Origin: Streptomyces sp. MBT53
GTDB taxonomy: Bacteria; Actinomycetota; Actinomycetes; Streptomycetales; Streptomycetaceae
Direction: 5' to 3'
Assembly: GCF_016654115.1 (NCBI RefSeq)
Contig: NZ_JAEQAZ010000082.1
Coordinates: forward strand, 1 to 36,044
DNA length: 36,044 nt
Shown here: piece after piece, positions 15,035 to 26,847 of the stretch
How positions within the stretch are numbered: position 1 is the first letter of the stretch
Layout: each line of letters begins with the position of its first letter
Notes under the pieces: generated by a model
What the model saw: the letters and a program-made list of their open reading frames with translations, nothing else
Told to the model about the DNA's origin: nothing
The model's database searches: none
Translations under genes and position numbers: made by a program

Positions 15035-15472
15035 ATGACCGCATCCCCGCCTCCGACCACCGCCGAGGAGCTGCGCGGTGCCGGCCTGCGGGTGACGGCA
15101 GCCCGCGTCGCACTGCTGGAGACCGTTCGGCACGGTGACCACCTCGATGTCGAGGCCGTCGCCTCCGGCGTCCGTGACCGTGTGGGACACATATCGCTCC
15201 AGGCCGTCTACGACGCCCTGCACGCGCTGACCTCGGCCGGACTCATACGCCGTATCGAACCGGCAGGCAGCCCCGCCCGCTTCGAAGGACGCGTCGGCGA
15301 CAACCACCACCACCTCATGTGCAGGTCGTGCGGTGTCGTCGCCGACGTCGACTGCGCGGTCGGCGAGGCACCCTGCCTGACCGCCTCCGACGACCACGGC
15401 TTCTCGATCGACGAGGCCGAGGTCATCTACTGGGGTCTGTGCCCCACCTGTACCACCGCCCCCAGTTCCTGA
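15035..15472 (+). CDS. furA: Fur-family redox-sensing repressor of catalase-peroxidase
   Basis: The 145-residue product has a winged-helix DNA-binding half (LRVTAARVALLETV, then HISLQAVYDALHALTSAGLIRRIE). The dimerisation half has the metal-binding NHHHLMCRSCGVVADVDC and a second CPTC pair at the C-terminus. The two CxxC pairs are expected for the structural zinc site. In Streptomyces, FurA/FurS represses its own operon and the following catalase-peroxidase gene and releases DNA on oxidation. Here katG starts 33 bases downstream on the same strand, which identifies it. A TTG at 15026 is in frame but lies in the -10; the ATG at 15035 is used. Confidence 0.95.
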   Translation: MTASPPPTTAEELRGAGLRVTAARVALLETVRHGDHLDVEAVASGVRDRVGHISLQAVYDALHALTSAGLIRRIEPAGSPARFEGRVGDNHHHLMCRSCGVVADVDCAVGEAPCLTASDDHGFSIDEAEVIYWGLCPTCTTAPSS

Positions 15473-15505
15473 GTCACGCGATCCACCCCGTTTGGAAGGA
15501 TTCCC

Positions 15506-17716
<2,211 letters not shown>

Positions 17717-17733
17717 GCACTCCGCACCACCTG

Positions 17734-17769
17734 ACGTCCGGGTCGGCCCTCACGGGTCGGCCCGGACGT
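17734..17769 (+). terminator. Intrinsic-type hairpin after katG
   Basis: A 16-base left arm (17734-17749, starting ACGTCCGGG) pairs with 17754-17769 through a TCAC loop. Two positions are G-U wobbles; TTTC follows. It begins 18 bases after the katG stop. Confidence 0.85.
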
Positions 17770-17827
17770 TTCTCAATCACCGAACGCGCGGCACAGGAGT
17801 GCACGTTCGTCACATAAGCTCCTCCGC

Positions 17828-19408
17828 ATGAACGAGGGGGACACCGACAGACGGATCGTCGACGGCCGCTTCGAGCTGGAGTCCCGGCTCGGCGGCGGAG
17901 GCATGGGCACGGTGTGGCGCGCCCGCGACCTGCTGCTGCATCGCCATGTCGCCGTCAAGGAGGTCCGGCCGCCGGACGTCGACCTCGCGGAGTACGACCC
18001 CGGCGCGGCTGAGATGCTGCGCCAGCGGGTCCTGCGCGAGGCGCGTGCGCTGGCCCGGGTCGAGCACCCGAACGTGGTGACGATCCATCACATCGTCGAC
18101 GGCGGCGAGGGCACCTACCCGTGGCTCGTCATGGAACTCGTCCAAGGCGGCTCACTGGCCGACCGGTTGGAGCGGGGACCGATGACACCGGCGGAGGCCG
18201 CCCGGCTCGGCTCCGGAGTGCTCGACGCCCTCAACGCGGCACACGCGGCCGGCGTCCAGCACCGTGACGTGAAACCCGCCAACGTCCTGCTGCGCACCGA
18301 CGGACGCCCCGTCCTCACGGACTTCGGCATCGCCGCGATCCGCGACGCCACGGCCCTCACCGCGACCGGCTCGATCATCGGCACGCCCGACTACATGGCC
18401 CCCGAGCGGGTCTCGGGCCACAGCGGCGGCCCGGCCGCCGACCTCTGGTCGCTGGCGATGATGCTGTACGTCGCCGTCGAGGGCCACCACCCGCTCCGGC
18501 GCGGTACGACACTGGCCACCCTGGCCGCCGTACTCCAGGAAGAGGTCCCGCCGCCGGTGCGGGCCGGGTCACTGACGCCGGTGCTGTCGTGCGTGCTGGT
18601 GCGTGATCCCGAGGCACGGCCGGACGCGGGGACGGTGAGCCGGATGCTGGCCGTTGCGGCGGCACAGCCCGAGATCCGCGGTCCCGAGACCACGTCCTAC
18701 CCGCTCGCACCTCCGGCCCCGGTGGTGCTGCCGCCTACCGGGGACATGCAGGTGGTACCGCGACGCGGTCGACCAGGCGTCGCGGTCGCGTCCAGCGTCG
18801 TGGGCGTACTGCTGATCGGGACGCTCGCCTGGAAGGTGCTGCCGGGCGGGAACAGCGACAACAAGGGTGACGGGGTGGGGTCCCTGGGCACCGGACAGAC
18901 GCAGCAGAGCACGCCCACCGCCACGCCTTCCAACTCGGCCTCCGCGAAGACCACCGACCTGCTCACCCCCAACGGCATCCGCACCGCGATCAAGGCCATC
19001 CAACAGGAGTCGGGACGGGACACCTTCGGCAACCTGAGCATCTACCCCCAGTACGTCCTGGCGGATGTGATGGTCAACGGCAGCAAGACCAAGTACGACT
19101 CGTACACCTACCGCGTCGGCGGTGGTGTGGAGAAGGACATCACCAAAGGCACGTTGATGGACGGATTCGAGCCGATGGATCTGGGGGAGTTCGACTGGGA
19201 TGCGGTGCCCGCGTTGCTGACTCGTGCGGGGAAAGTACTCAAGGTGAAGAATCCGACGTCCCGCTACCTCCTGGTTGAGGGGCCGTGGAAGACCTTCGAC
19301 GATCCTGCGGACATGTCCGTCTACCTGAGTGACGAGTACGGGGCGGGTGGTCACCTGGAAGCCACACCCCAGGGCAAGGTGACCAAGACGTATGCGGCCG
19401 ACCAGTAA
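17828..19408 (+). CDS. Membrane-anchored Ser/Thr protein kinase
   Basis: The 526-residue product has a PknB-type kinase domain in residues 10-275: glycine loop LGGGGMGTVW, ATP-binding Lys44 (VAVKEV), catalytic loop HRDVKPAN with Asp147, DFG in LTDFGIAAI, and activation segment GTPDYMAPE. A Pro-rich linker, a single membrane helix at about 316-338 (VAVASSVVGVLLIGTLAW) and a Ser/Thr-rich stalk follow. The extracellular region of about 150 residues shows no PASTA repeat or other domain I recognise. The ATG at 17828 follows the katG terminator, so it is a separate unit. A flavodoxin-like gene starts 9 bases after the stop. The signal sensed outside is unknown. Confidence 0.95.
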   Translation: MNEGDTDRRIVDGRFELESRLGGGGMGTVWRARDLLLHRHVAVKEVRPPDVDLAEYDPGAAEMLRQRVLREARALARVEHPNVVTIHHIVDGGEGTYPWLVMELVQGGSLADRLERGPMTPAEAARLGSGVLDALNAAHAAGVQHRDVKPANVLLRTDGRPVLTDFGIAAIRDATALTATGSIIGTPDYMAPERVSGHSGGPAADLWSLAMMLYVAVEGHHPLRRGTTLATLAAVLQEEVPPPVRAGSLTPVLSCVLVRDPEARPDAGTVSRMLAVAAAQPEIRGPETTSYPLAPPAPVVLPPTGDMQVVPRRGRPGVAVASSVVGVLLIGTLAWKVLPGGNSDNKGDGVGSLGTGQTQQSTPTATPSNSASAKTTDLLTPNGIRTAIKAIQQESGRDTFGNLSIYPQYVLADVMVNGSKTKYDSYTYRVGGGVEKDITKGTLMDGFEPMDLGEFDWDAVPALLTRAGKVLKVKNPTSRYLLVEGPWKTFDDPADMSVYLSDEYGAGGHLEATPQGKVTKTYAADQ

Positions 19409-19417
19409 GTTCACCCC

Positions 19418-19870
19418 GTGCCCACCTTGCTGATCGTCCATCACACCCCCTCGCCCAACTGCCAGGCGATGTTCGAAGCCGTCGTCTCCGGAGCCACGAC
19501 CCCGGAGATCGAGGACGTACGGGTCGTACGGCGGGCAGCCCTGTCCGCGACCTCATCCGACGTGTTGGCCGCCGACGGCTATCTCCTCGGCACACCGGCC
19601 AACCTCGGCTACATGTCCGGCGCGCTGAAGCACTTCTTCGACCAGATCTACTACCCGTGCCTGGACGAGACGCGCGGCAGGCCCTTCGGGTACTACGTGC
19701 ACGGTGGGAACGACGTGACGGGAGCCGTGCGCGGTATCGAGTCGATCACGACCGGGCTGGGCTGGCAGCGGGTCGCGGAGCCGGTGACGCTCACCGGTGA
19801 GCCCGACAGGGCGGGCACCGAGGCCTGCTGGGAACTCGGGGCGACCGTCGCCGCCGGACTGACGGCCTGA
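19418..19870 (+). CDS. Flavodoxin-like NAD(P)H-dependent FMN reductase family protein
   Basis: The 150-residue product starts TLLIVHHTPSPNCQAM, the first beta-strand and FMN-phosphate loop of flavodoxin folds. It also has DGYLLGTPANLGYMSGALKHFFDQ, the second flavin loop typical of the WrbA/NADPH-dependent FMN reductase group. It probably binds FMN and performs a two-electron reduction in the cytosol. The GTG start lies 9 bases after the kinase stop, so it is most likely co-transcribed with the kinase, although no good ribosome site is visible. Whether it is a phosphorylation target is unknown. Confidence 0.82.
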   Translation: MPTLLIVHHTPSPNCQAMFEAVVSGATTPEIEDVRVVRRAALSATSSDVLAADGYLLGTPANLGYMSGALKHFFDQIYYPCLDETRGRPFGYYVHGGNDVTGAVRGIESITTGLGWQRVAEPVTLTGEPDRAGTEACWELGATVAAGLTA

Positions 19871-19946
19871 GCGGGCGGTCTGGAGGACGGCCGCCACCCG
19901 TTCGGACGCCGAAGAGTGTCGTCACCCCCCGGAGCACCGTCAGCGT

Positions 19947-19964
19947 GGAGGGACATGCCCCTCC
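19947..19964 (+). repeat. Small inverted repeat before the chaplin gene
   Basis: GGAGGG and CCCTCC flank ACATGC, a perfect 6-bp hairpin about 8 bases before the AGGAG ribosome site of the chaplin gene. It would fall in the 5' leader and could influence translation. The rest of 19871-19982 shows nothing I can name. Confidence 0.35.
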
Positions 19965-19982
19965 GAATGACAGGAGTTCTCC

Positions 19983-20213
19983 ATGAGGAAGCGTCTGACG
20001 GCCGCAGTGGGTCTGGCGGGTGCGGCGTTGCTGCTGTGCGCGGGTACGGCGAGCGCGGACCCCGACCCCGTCGGTGCCGCCGTCGGCAGCCCGGGCGTGC
20101 TCTCCGGAAACGTCATCCAGGTGCCGATCGACCTGGACCTCAACGTGTGCGGCAACACGATCAACGTGATCGGTCTGCTGAACCCGGCGGCGGGCAACCA
20201 CTGCGAAGGCTGA
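19983..20213 (+). CDS. Short chaplin (hydrophobic aerial-hypha surface protein)
   Basis: The 76-residue precursor has a Sec signal peptide (MRKRLTAAVGLAGAALLL, cleavage likely after GTASA, residue 25). One chaplin domain follows, with GSPGVLSGNVIQVPI, NVCGNTINVIGLLNPAAGN and a second Cys near the end (HCEG). Two Cys and no sorting signal place it with the short, non-anchored chaplins (ChpD-H group). These assemble into amyloid-like fibrils that lower surface tension and coat aerial hyphae and spores. The usual VHVPVNVCGN stretch reads IDLDLNVCGN, adding two acidic residues. AGGAG lies upstream of the ATG. It is a single gene between unrelated neighbours. Confidence 0.93.
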   Translation: MRKRLTAAVGLAGAALLLCAGTASADPDPVGAAVGSPGVLSGNVIQVPIDLDLNVCGNTINVIGLLNPAAGNHCEG

Positions 20214-20226
20214 CGCGCCGTACCGC

Positions 20227-20261
20227 GAACGAGCCGTGGGCCCCGTGCTCGCGGCTCGTTC
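20227..20261 (+). terminator. Hairpin after the chaplin gene
   Basis: GAACGAGCCG (20227-20236) pairs perfectly with CGGCTCGTTC (20252-20261) over a 15-base loop, 14 bases after the chaplin stop. There is no U-run. The convergent gene on the minus strand ends at 20282, so the hairpin may serve both. Confidence 0.65.
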
Positions 20262-20281
20262 CACGTGTCGGGGGACGCGTG

Positions 20282-20926
20282 TCAAGGGACGTCGGTCAGC
20301 CGGTGCAGGGGAGTGCCGTGGGCCCAGCGCCGTAATCGCGTGCCGTCGATGAGCTGGACGCCGCCCTGCCGGCGCGCCCATCGCACATCACGCCCGCTGA
20401 AGGTCCCCCGGTGGACGACGAGCCGGAGATGCGGCCCGGAACCGGCGGTACGTCCTGAGCGCGTCGGCGCCTCCTCGTCGGGCAGCGGTTCGGCGACCGG
20501 CCGGAAGGCCACCTCCAGACGGTGACCACGCCGGTTGCGGGCCCGGACCCGGGGCTGACCCAGCGCGTCGGGCCGGGCCAGCGCCCGCCAGCCGTCCCGG
20601 CGCAGCATCCGGGACACGGCCAGCGCGAGGCCCTCCACATCCAGATCGGCGATCTCCTCGGGCGTGTAGAAACCCAGACGGCGACGGGCCAGCGGCCGGT
20701 GGTGCACGACCGCGCCCCCGACGGCCGCACCGAGCAGCGCAAGACCGCCGACGAGCGCCCCGGTGCCGAACGCGCGGTACGCGACGGCCAGGCCGGCCAC
20801 GATCCCGCACACGACGACGGCCACGACCACGAGCGCGGGCAGCACCTCGCGCAGTCCCGGGCCGTAGCGTCCCTGGGCGCGCAGCGCACGGATCGTCTCC
20901 CGCCGCCTCTGCCGCCTCTGCGTCAA
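20282..20926 (-). CDS. Membrane protein with a degenerate Mrr-like nuclease-fold domain
   Basis: The product of about 214 residues begins with a basic stretch and two membrane helices (LPALVVVAVVVCGIVAGLAVA and ALVGGLALLGAAVGGAVV). A cytoplasmic domain follows, with the Mrr-type outline: a helix ending LRRDGWRAL, a beta pair HRLEVAFRPV, HLRLVVHRGTFSGRDV, and a final GVQLIDGTRLRRWA. In active Mrr nucleases the strand carries ExK with a preceding Asp. Here it reads EVAFR, so nuclease activity is doubtful. The start is uncertain: a TTG at 20924-20926 lies 9 bases from GGGGGAG, and another TTG is at 20933-20935. The protein is probably an envelope protein of unknown role; the Mrr link is an inference from the pattern. 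Confidence 0.72.
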   Translation of the reverse strand: MTQRRQRRRETIRALRAQGRYGPGLREVLPALVVVAVVVCGIVAGLAVAYRAFGTGALVGGLALLGAAVGGAVVHHRPLARRRLGFYTPEEIADLDVEGLALAVSRMLRRDGWRALARPDALGQPRVRARNRRGHRLEVAFRPVAEPLPDEEAPTRSGRTAGSGPHLRLVVHRGTFSGRDVRWARRQGGVQLIDGTRLRRWAHGTPLHRLTDVP

Positions 20927-21050
20927 CAGGGCCAACTCCCCCCACCCCCAAGCGCGTTGGCGTCTGCGGTAGAGATACCCGGCGGAGCTGGTCCATGTGC
21001 GCGTGGAAGGGAACCGGCCACCGAACCGGCCGAACCATTTCGGCGCGCCT

Positions 21051-21064
21051 TGCCCCTGAGGGCA
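21051..21064. repeat. Small hairpin in the esterase upstream region
   Basis: TGCCC-CTGA-GGGCA forms a 5-bp hairpin within the roughly 260-base gap 20936-21189. The gap also holds two copies of GAACCGGCC (21011-21019 and 21023-21031). No promoter hexamers were assigned with confidence. Confidence 0.3.
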
Positions 21065-21189
21065 GCGAACTCCTCCCTTCCGACCTCTGGCACCTCGGGG
21101 CTACCGACCGGTATACAAGGCCAGTTGAAGGAGAGACGACCACGTCGGGCCCGGCCCGTCGCGCGTCTCCTACCTGGGGGAGGAACTCC

Positions 21190-22110
21190 ATGAACCGTGA
21201 GACGCATCCGGCCGCGTCGGCGCACCACCGCGGCAGGGCCGCGGCGGTCGCGGCGGCGGTCAGCGGCTGTGCCCTCGTCGTCGCGTCCGCTGCACCGGCG
21301 GCGGCACACGACTCTGGCCACGGACACGACCGCACCACGCAGTACGTGGCGCTCGGGGACTCCTACACGTCGGGCCCGTACATCCCGACCCAGGTGGACG
21401 CCAACTGCGCCCGCTCCGACCACAATTACCCCTCGGTGGTGACCGCGGACCAGAGAGGGACCGTCCTCAAGGACGTGAGCTGCAGCGGGGCGACGACGGC
21501 GGAGATGTGGCAGGCACAGGGCACCAACCCGCCCCAACTGGACGCCGTACAGCGGGACACGGACCTGGTGACCGTCCAGATCGGCGGCAACGACATCGGG
21601 TTCAGCACCATCATCGGCACCTGCGCCAAGCTCAGCGCCACGGACCTGGCGGGCAATCCCTGCCAGCGCTACTACAACTCCTCCGGCGCCGACCAGTTGG
21701 CGCTGACCATCCTCAACACCGCGCCCAAGGTGGCCAAGGTGCTGCGCGCGGTCCACAAGAAGGCACCGCACGCGCGCGTGCTCGTCGTCGGCTACCCGGA
21801 CCTCCTGCCCGACGACGGCAGCGGCTGCTACCCCTCGGTGCCGTTCGCCGCCAAGGACTTCCCCTACCTCCGCGACACGGGCAAGCGCCTCAACCTGATG
21901 CTGCGTCTGGTGGCCGCGTTCAACGGCGCGGAGTACGTCGACACCTACGGCCCGACCGTCGGCCACGACATGTGCAAGGCACCAGCCGACCGCTGGATAG
22001 AGCCGCTGCAGCCCGCCTCCCCGGCGGCTCCCGCGCACCCCAACGCGAAGGGCGAGGCGGCCATGGCGGGCGCGGTCCTGAAGCAACTGGACCGGCGTCA
22101 CCGGTACTGA
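21190..22110 (+). CDS. Secreted SGNH-family esterase/lipase
   Basis: The 306-residue precursor has a signal peptide (helix AAAVAAAVSGCALVVASAA, cleavage probably after APAAA). An SGNH hydrolase follows: block I ALGDSYTSGPY with the nucleophile Ser, block III VQIGGNDIGFS with the oxyanion Asn, and block V AHPNAKGEAAM supplying the His. Six or more Cys in the mature part suggest the three disulfides known in Streptomyces extracellular lipases of this family. It would hydrolyse ester substrates outside the cell. GGGGGAGGAA precedes the ATG at 21190. The upstream in-frame extension to 20995 has no ribosome site and is rejected. Confidence 0.94.
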   Translation: MNRETHPAASAHHRGRAAAVAAAVSGCALVVASAAPAAAHDSGHGHDRTTQYVALGDSYTSGPYIPTQVDANCARSDHNYPSVVTADQRGTVLKDVSCSGATTAEMWQAQGTNPPQLDAVQRDTDLVTVQIGGNDIGFSTIIGTCAKLSATDLAGNPCQRYYNSSGADQLALTILNTAPKVAKVLRAVHKKAPHARVLVVGYPDLLPDDGSGCYPSVPFAAKDFPYLRDTGKRLNLMLRLVAAFNGAEYVDTYGPTVGHDMCKAPADRWIEPLQPASPAAPAHPNAKGEAAMAGAVLKQLDRRHRY

Positions 22111-22225
22111 CGGACAGCGCGGGCCCGGGTTTTCCACAGGCGGCGGGGGTGTACTCGCTAAACGCGCCCCTGACGAGGAAAGATGGGGCCGTACGCGAAG
22201 TCGGTCGATGCGGAGGAGCGGGCAG

Positions 22226-23866
<1,641 letters not shown>

Positions 23867-23968
23867 CCGCACTGTCGGCCGCGGTGCGGGCCGCCTCAGG
23901 AATGAAGGGTGTGGCGGCCGGTGTTGGGCGACAGGTGAGTCACGACGTCAGACGAAAGTGAACCCCGT

Positions 23969-25852
23969 ATGTCCTTGGAAGCCACCGACTACACGGGGCA
24001 GACGTCGTGCGGCGACGAAGCCCGCACCCCGCTGCGCGACTTCCTGCGGACCGAGACCGGGAGTGCCGCCGTCCTCGTGGCGGCGGCGCTGGTCGCGCTC
24101 GTCTGGGCCAATGTCACGCCCTCGGCGTACGACTCGTTCTGGGAGACCCACCTCTCCCTCCGGCTCGGCTCGCACGGCGTCTCCCTCGACCTTCGCGAGT
24201 GGGTCAACAGCGGGCTGATGACGCTGTTCTTCCTCGTCGTCGGCCTGGAGGCGCGCCGCGAGTTCGACATGGGCGAGCTGCGCGAACGCAAGCGGCTCGC
24301 GCTGCCGCTCGTCGCGGGCCTGAGCGGCATGCTCGTGCCGATCGGCATCTACCTGGCGATCAACGCCGGCCATGGAACGGCGGACGGCTGGGGCGCGGCG
24401 ATGTCCACCGACACGGCGTTCGCGCTCGGCATGCTGGCCGTCGTGGGCCGGGGCATGCCGCCCGGACTGCGTGTCTTCCTCCTCACGATCACCGTCGTCG
24501 ACGACTTCCTCGCGCTCGTGGTGATCGCCGTCTTCTACAGCGAGCACATCGCCGTACCGGCGCTCCTGGTCGCCGTGGGCACCTTCGCCGTGGTCGTGCT
24601 GCTGCGGCGGTTCAGGGTGCGCCGGGGGCCCGTGTACGCGCTGCTCGGGGTCGTCGCCTGGGTCGCCCTGCTCAAGTCGGGCGTGGACCCTGTCGTCATC
24701 GGCCTCGCCATGGGGCTGATCACGTTCGCCTACCCGGCGGGACGCGACGACCTGGAACGCGCCACCGGACTGTTCCGGCTCTTCCGCGAGCAGCCCACAC
24801 CCGAACTCGAACGTGACGTACGGGCCGGTATCGCCGCGTCCATCTCCCCGAACGACCGTCTCCAGCGCATGTACCACCCGTGGGCGAGCTATGTCGTGGT
24901 CCCGCTGTTCGCGCTGGCCAACGCCGGGCTCCAGATCAGCGGGGAGCAACTGGCGCGAGCCTTCACCTCGCCCGTCGGGCTCGGCATTCTCATCGGGTAC
25001 GTCGTCGGCAAGCCGCTCGGCATCGTCGCCTCGACGGCGCTGACCAGCGTCCTGTCCCGGGGCCGGGTCCGGCCGCCGGTCGGCTGGGGCGCCGTGACCG
25101 CGGGCGGCACCCTCGCGGGCGTCGGCTTCACCGTCTCCCTGCTGATCGCGACGCTCGCCTTCGACGGGACCACCCTGGAGGACGCGAAGACGGGCATCCT
25201 CAGCGCCGTCGTCGGCTCGTTCCTGGTCTCCCGGCTGGTCACCGGGGTGATCGGCCTGCTGCCGCCGCAGATCCGGCCCCGGGTGCTGTTCGGCCGCGCG
25301 GAGACCATCGTCGACCTGTCCGTCCCCGTCGACCCCGACCGCGACCACCTGCGCGGCCCGCGGCACGCCCCGGTGACCGTGGTGGAGTACGGCGACTACG
25401 AGTGCCCGTACTGCGGCATGGCCGAGCCGGTCGTCCGCGAACTGCTCGGCGACTTCGGGGACGAGGTGCGGTACGTGTGGCGGCACCTCCCGCTCACCGA
25501 CGTCCACCTCCACGCCCAGCTCGCCGCCGAGGCCGCGGAGGCCGCCGCGCTGCAGGGCGGCTACTGGGAGATGCACGACCTGCTGCTCAGCCACCAGGGT
25601 GCCCTGCGCCTCAAGGACCTGCGGGGCTACGCCGAACAGATCGGTCTGGACACCGCCCGCTTCGAACGGGACATGCGGGCCCACGCCGGGGCGGGCCATG
25701 TCGCCGAGGACGTGGAGTCGGCCGACCTCAGCGGGGTCGCGGGCACGCCCACCTTCTTCGTGAACGGCCGCCGGCACCACGGCGCCTACGACATCGAGGG
25801 CCTCTCCCAGGCCGTACGGGCCGCTCGGGAGCGGGCCGCGGTGGCGGCGTAG
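23969..25852 (+). CDS. nhaA: NhaA Na+/H+ antiporter fused to a DsbA-like thioredoxin domain
   Basis: The 627-residue product has two parts. Residues 20-440 are an NhaA antiporter with about 12 membrane helices. The key acids are Asp148 (STDTAFALG) and the pair Asp178-Asp179 (TVVDDFLAL), with the same 30-residue spacing as Asp133/Asp163/Asp164 of E. coli NhaA. The pH-sensor-side LFFLVVGLEARREF is also present. Residues 455-627 are a DsbA/thioredoxin-like domain with YGDYECPYCGMAEP (Cys479, Cys482) and the cis-Pro loop VAGTPTFFVNG. The antiporter exports Na+ for H+; the redox domain's role is unknown. With NhaA topology the fused domain should be cytoplasmic. Similar fusions are known in other actinobacteria (from memory). 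There is no strong ribosome site. Confidence 0.95.
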   Translation: MSLEATDYTGQTSCGDEARTPLRDFLRTETGSAAVLVAAALVALVWANVTPSAYDSFWETHLSLRLGSHGVSLDLREWVNSGLMTLFFLVVGLEARREFDMGELRERKRLALPLVAGLSGMLVPIGIYLAINAGHGTADGWGAAMSTDTAFALGMLAVVGRGMPPGLRVFLLTITVVDDFLALVVIAVFYSEHIAVPALLVAVGTFAVVVLLRRFRVRRGPVYALLGVVAWVALLKSGVDPVVIGLAMGLITFAYPAGRDDLERATGLFRLFREQPTPELERDVRAGIAASISPNDRLQRMYHPWASYVVVPLFALANAGLQISGEQLARAFTSPVGLGILIGYVVGKPLGIVASTALTSVLSRGRVRPPVGWGAVTAGGTLAGVGFTVSLLIATLAFDGTTLEDAKTGILSAVVGSFLVSRLVTGVIGLLPPQIRPRVLFGRAETIVDLSVPVDPDRDHLRGPRHAPVTVVEYGDYECPYCGMAEPVVRELLGDFGDEVRYVWRHLPLTDVHLHAQLAAEAAEAAALQGGYWEMHDLLLSHQGALRLKDLRGYAEQIGLDTARFERDMRAHAGAGHVAEDVESADLSGVAGTPTFFVNGRRHHGAYDIEGLSQAVRAARERAAVAA

Positions 25853-25913
25853 GCGGCCCGGCCCGCGGGTGACCGGCGGGTCCGCGGCCACGCGGCGCTG
25901 CCACAATGCTCGC

Positions 25914-26276
25914 GTGGACGAACAGGACCCGGGGCCGCGGGCCCACATCGAACGGCTCATCGGTCCGCTGAAGACGAACATGCCCAGAGCCGGGGACTTC
26001 GGTTTCGAGGCGATTCGGCGGCTCGGGAACCCGGTGCCGCTCCTGGCGAACGACGGCGAGCGGCCGTTGGAGCTGTGGCTGGAGCCGTTCGGGCAGGACT
26101 ACTGGCTGGAGCCCGGCGAGGCCGTGTACGTCACCTCGTACGGGACGTGGAGCGGCCACCCCTTCGAGACGAACCACGAGCCCGACCGCCTCACCGTCTG
26201 GGCCACGTCCTGGTTCGCGACGGTGTCCGACGGCGACGGCAACGAATTCCCCGCGGGCCGCCGGGACACCGCCTAG
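25914..26276 (+). CDS. Small hypothetical protein
   Basis: This 120-residue acidic protein starts at GTG 25914. It has no signal peptide or membrane helix. The middle reads PLELWLEPFGQDYWLEPGEAVYVTSYG, a beta-rich stretch with a cupin-like turn, and the C-terminal half is rich in Trp (WSGHPFETN, VWATSWFATV). I do not recognise a family. It lies 61 bases after nhaA on the same strand and before the ribosomal protein cluster. Codon usage looks normal for the window, with G/C at third positions. Confidence 0.7.
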   Translation: MDEQDPGPRAHIERLIGPLKTNMPRAGDFGFEAIRRLGNPVPLLANDGERPLELWLEPFGQDYWLEPGEAVYVTSYGTWSGHPFETNHEPDRLTVWATSWFATVSDGDGNEFPAGRRDTA

Positions 26277-26326
26277 GTCCCACCGGGCAGAGCCGGGAAT
26301 GCATCGACGGGTGCCCGTGTTGGAAC

Positions 26327-26359
26327 GCATGTAGCTGACATGCTCGGGACAAGATCCCG
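26327..26359 (+). promoter_or_regulatory. Two adjacent dyads upstream of the ribosomal protein cluster
   Basis: GCATGT-AGCTG-ACATGC (26327-26343) is a perfect 6-bp-arm dyad, and CGGGA-CAAGA-TCCCG (26345-26359) follows 2 bases later. Both lie 25-57 bases before the rpmG ATG, where an operator would be expected. Neither resembles the AT-rich Zur box I would expect for zinc-free ribosomal paralogues. Confidence 0.4.
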
Positions 26360-26383
26360 GGATGTGGGCGGAAGGAGGTCCTC

Positions 26384-26548
26384 ATGGCACGCACCACGAA
26401 CCGTCCCGTCGTCACCCTCAGGTCGACGGCCGGGACCGGCGTCACCTACGTGACGCGCAAGAACCGTCGCAACGACCCCGACCGGCTGGTCCTGCGCAAG
26501 TACGACCCGGTCGCCGGCGAGCACGTCGAATTCCGCGAACAGCGTTGA
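26384..26548 (+). CDS. rpmG: 50S ribosomal protein L33, cysteine-free paralogue
   Basis: This 54-residue basic protein begins MARTTNRPVVTLRSTAGTG and has the L33 core YVTRKNRRNDPDRLVLRKYDP. The two CxxC zinc pairs of the standard L33 are absent: there is no Cys at all. It is therefore the C-minus, zinc-independent form that replaces the zinc protein when zinc is scarce. GGAGG lies 7 bases before the ATG at 26384. It is followed by L31 and L36 genes of the same kind on the same strand, with spacings of 50 bases and a 4-base overlap. Confidence 0.93.
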   Translation: MARTTNRPVVTLRSTAGTGVTYVTRKNRRNDPDRLVLRKYDPVAGEHVEFREQR

Positions 26549-26598
26549 ACCCCGCAGAACGGCCGTCCCTCCGGGGAAGGCCTGAGGAAGGAAACACC

Positions 26599-26847
26599 AT
26601 GAGGTCTGGCATCCACCCCGTGTCCCGCCCGGTCGTCTTCCGCGACCGTGCCGCGGACACCGCGTTCCTCACCACCTCGACCGCGCGGTCCGCGCGCACG
26701 ATCGAGTGGGCGGACGGGAACACCTACCCGCTGATCGACGTCGAGATCTCGTCGGCCAGCCACCCCTTCTACACCGGCAACACACGGGTCGTGGACACCG
26801 CCGGCCGTGTGGAGCGCTTCGAGCGCCGCTACGGGAGGCAGTCATGA
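26599..26847 (+). CDS. rpmE2: 50S ribosomal protein L31, type B (zinc-free)
   Basis: The 82-residue product has the type-B L31 pattern: GIHPVSRPVVFRD near the start, YPLIDVEISSASHPFYTG in the middle and GRVERFERRYG at the end. The Cys residues of the zinc-binding L31 are missing. Type-B L31 substitutes for the zinc form under zinc limitation and is a known Zur target in actinobacteria. The ATG at 26599 is preceded by GAGGAAGGAA. The stop overlaps the L36 start (ATGA, 26844-26847). Confidence 0.95.
   Translation: MRSGIHPVSRPVVFRDRAADTAFLTTSTARSARTIEWADGNTYPLIDVEISSASHPFYTGNTRVVDTAGRVERFERRYGRQS

Noticed and set aside
23867..23889. CCGCAC/GTGCGG hairpin after pgm as terminator
   Set aside because: It has only 6 pairs with an 11-base loop and no U-run; mentioned under pgm but not listed separately.
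23948..25981. 677-residue minus-strand ORF
   Set aside because: It is the shadow of the nhaA fusion; Asp/Gly/Gln/His-rich without motifs.
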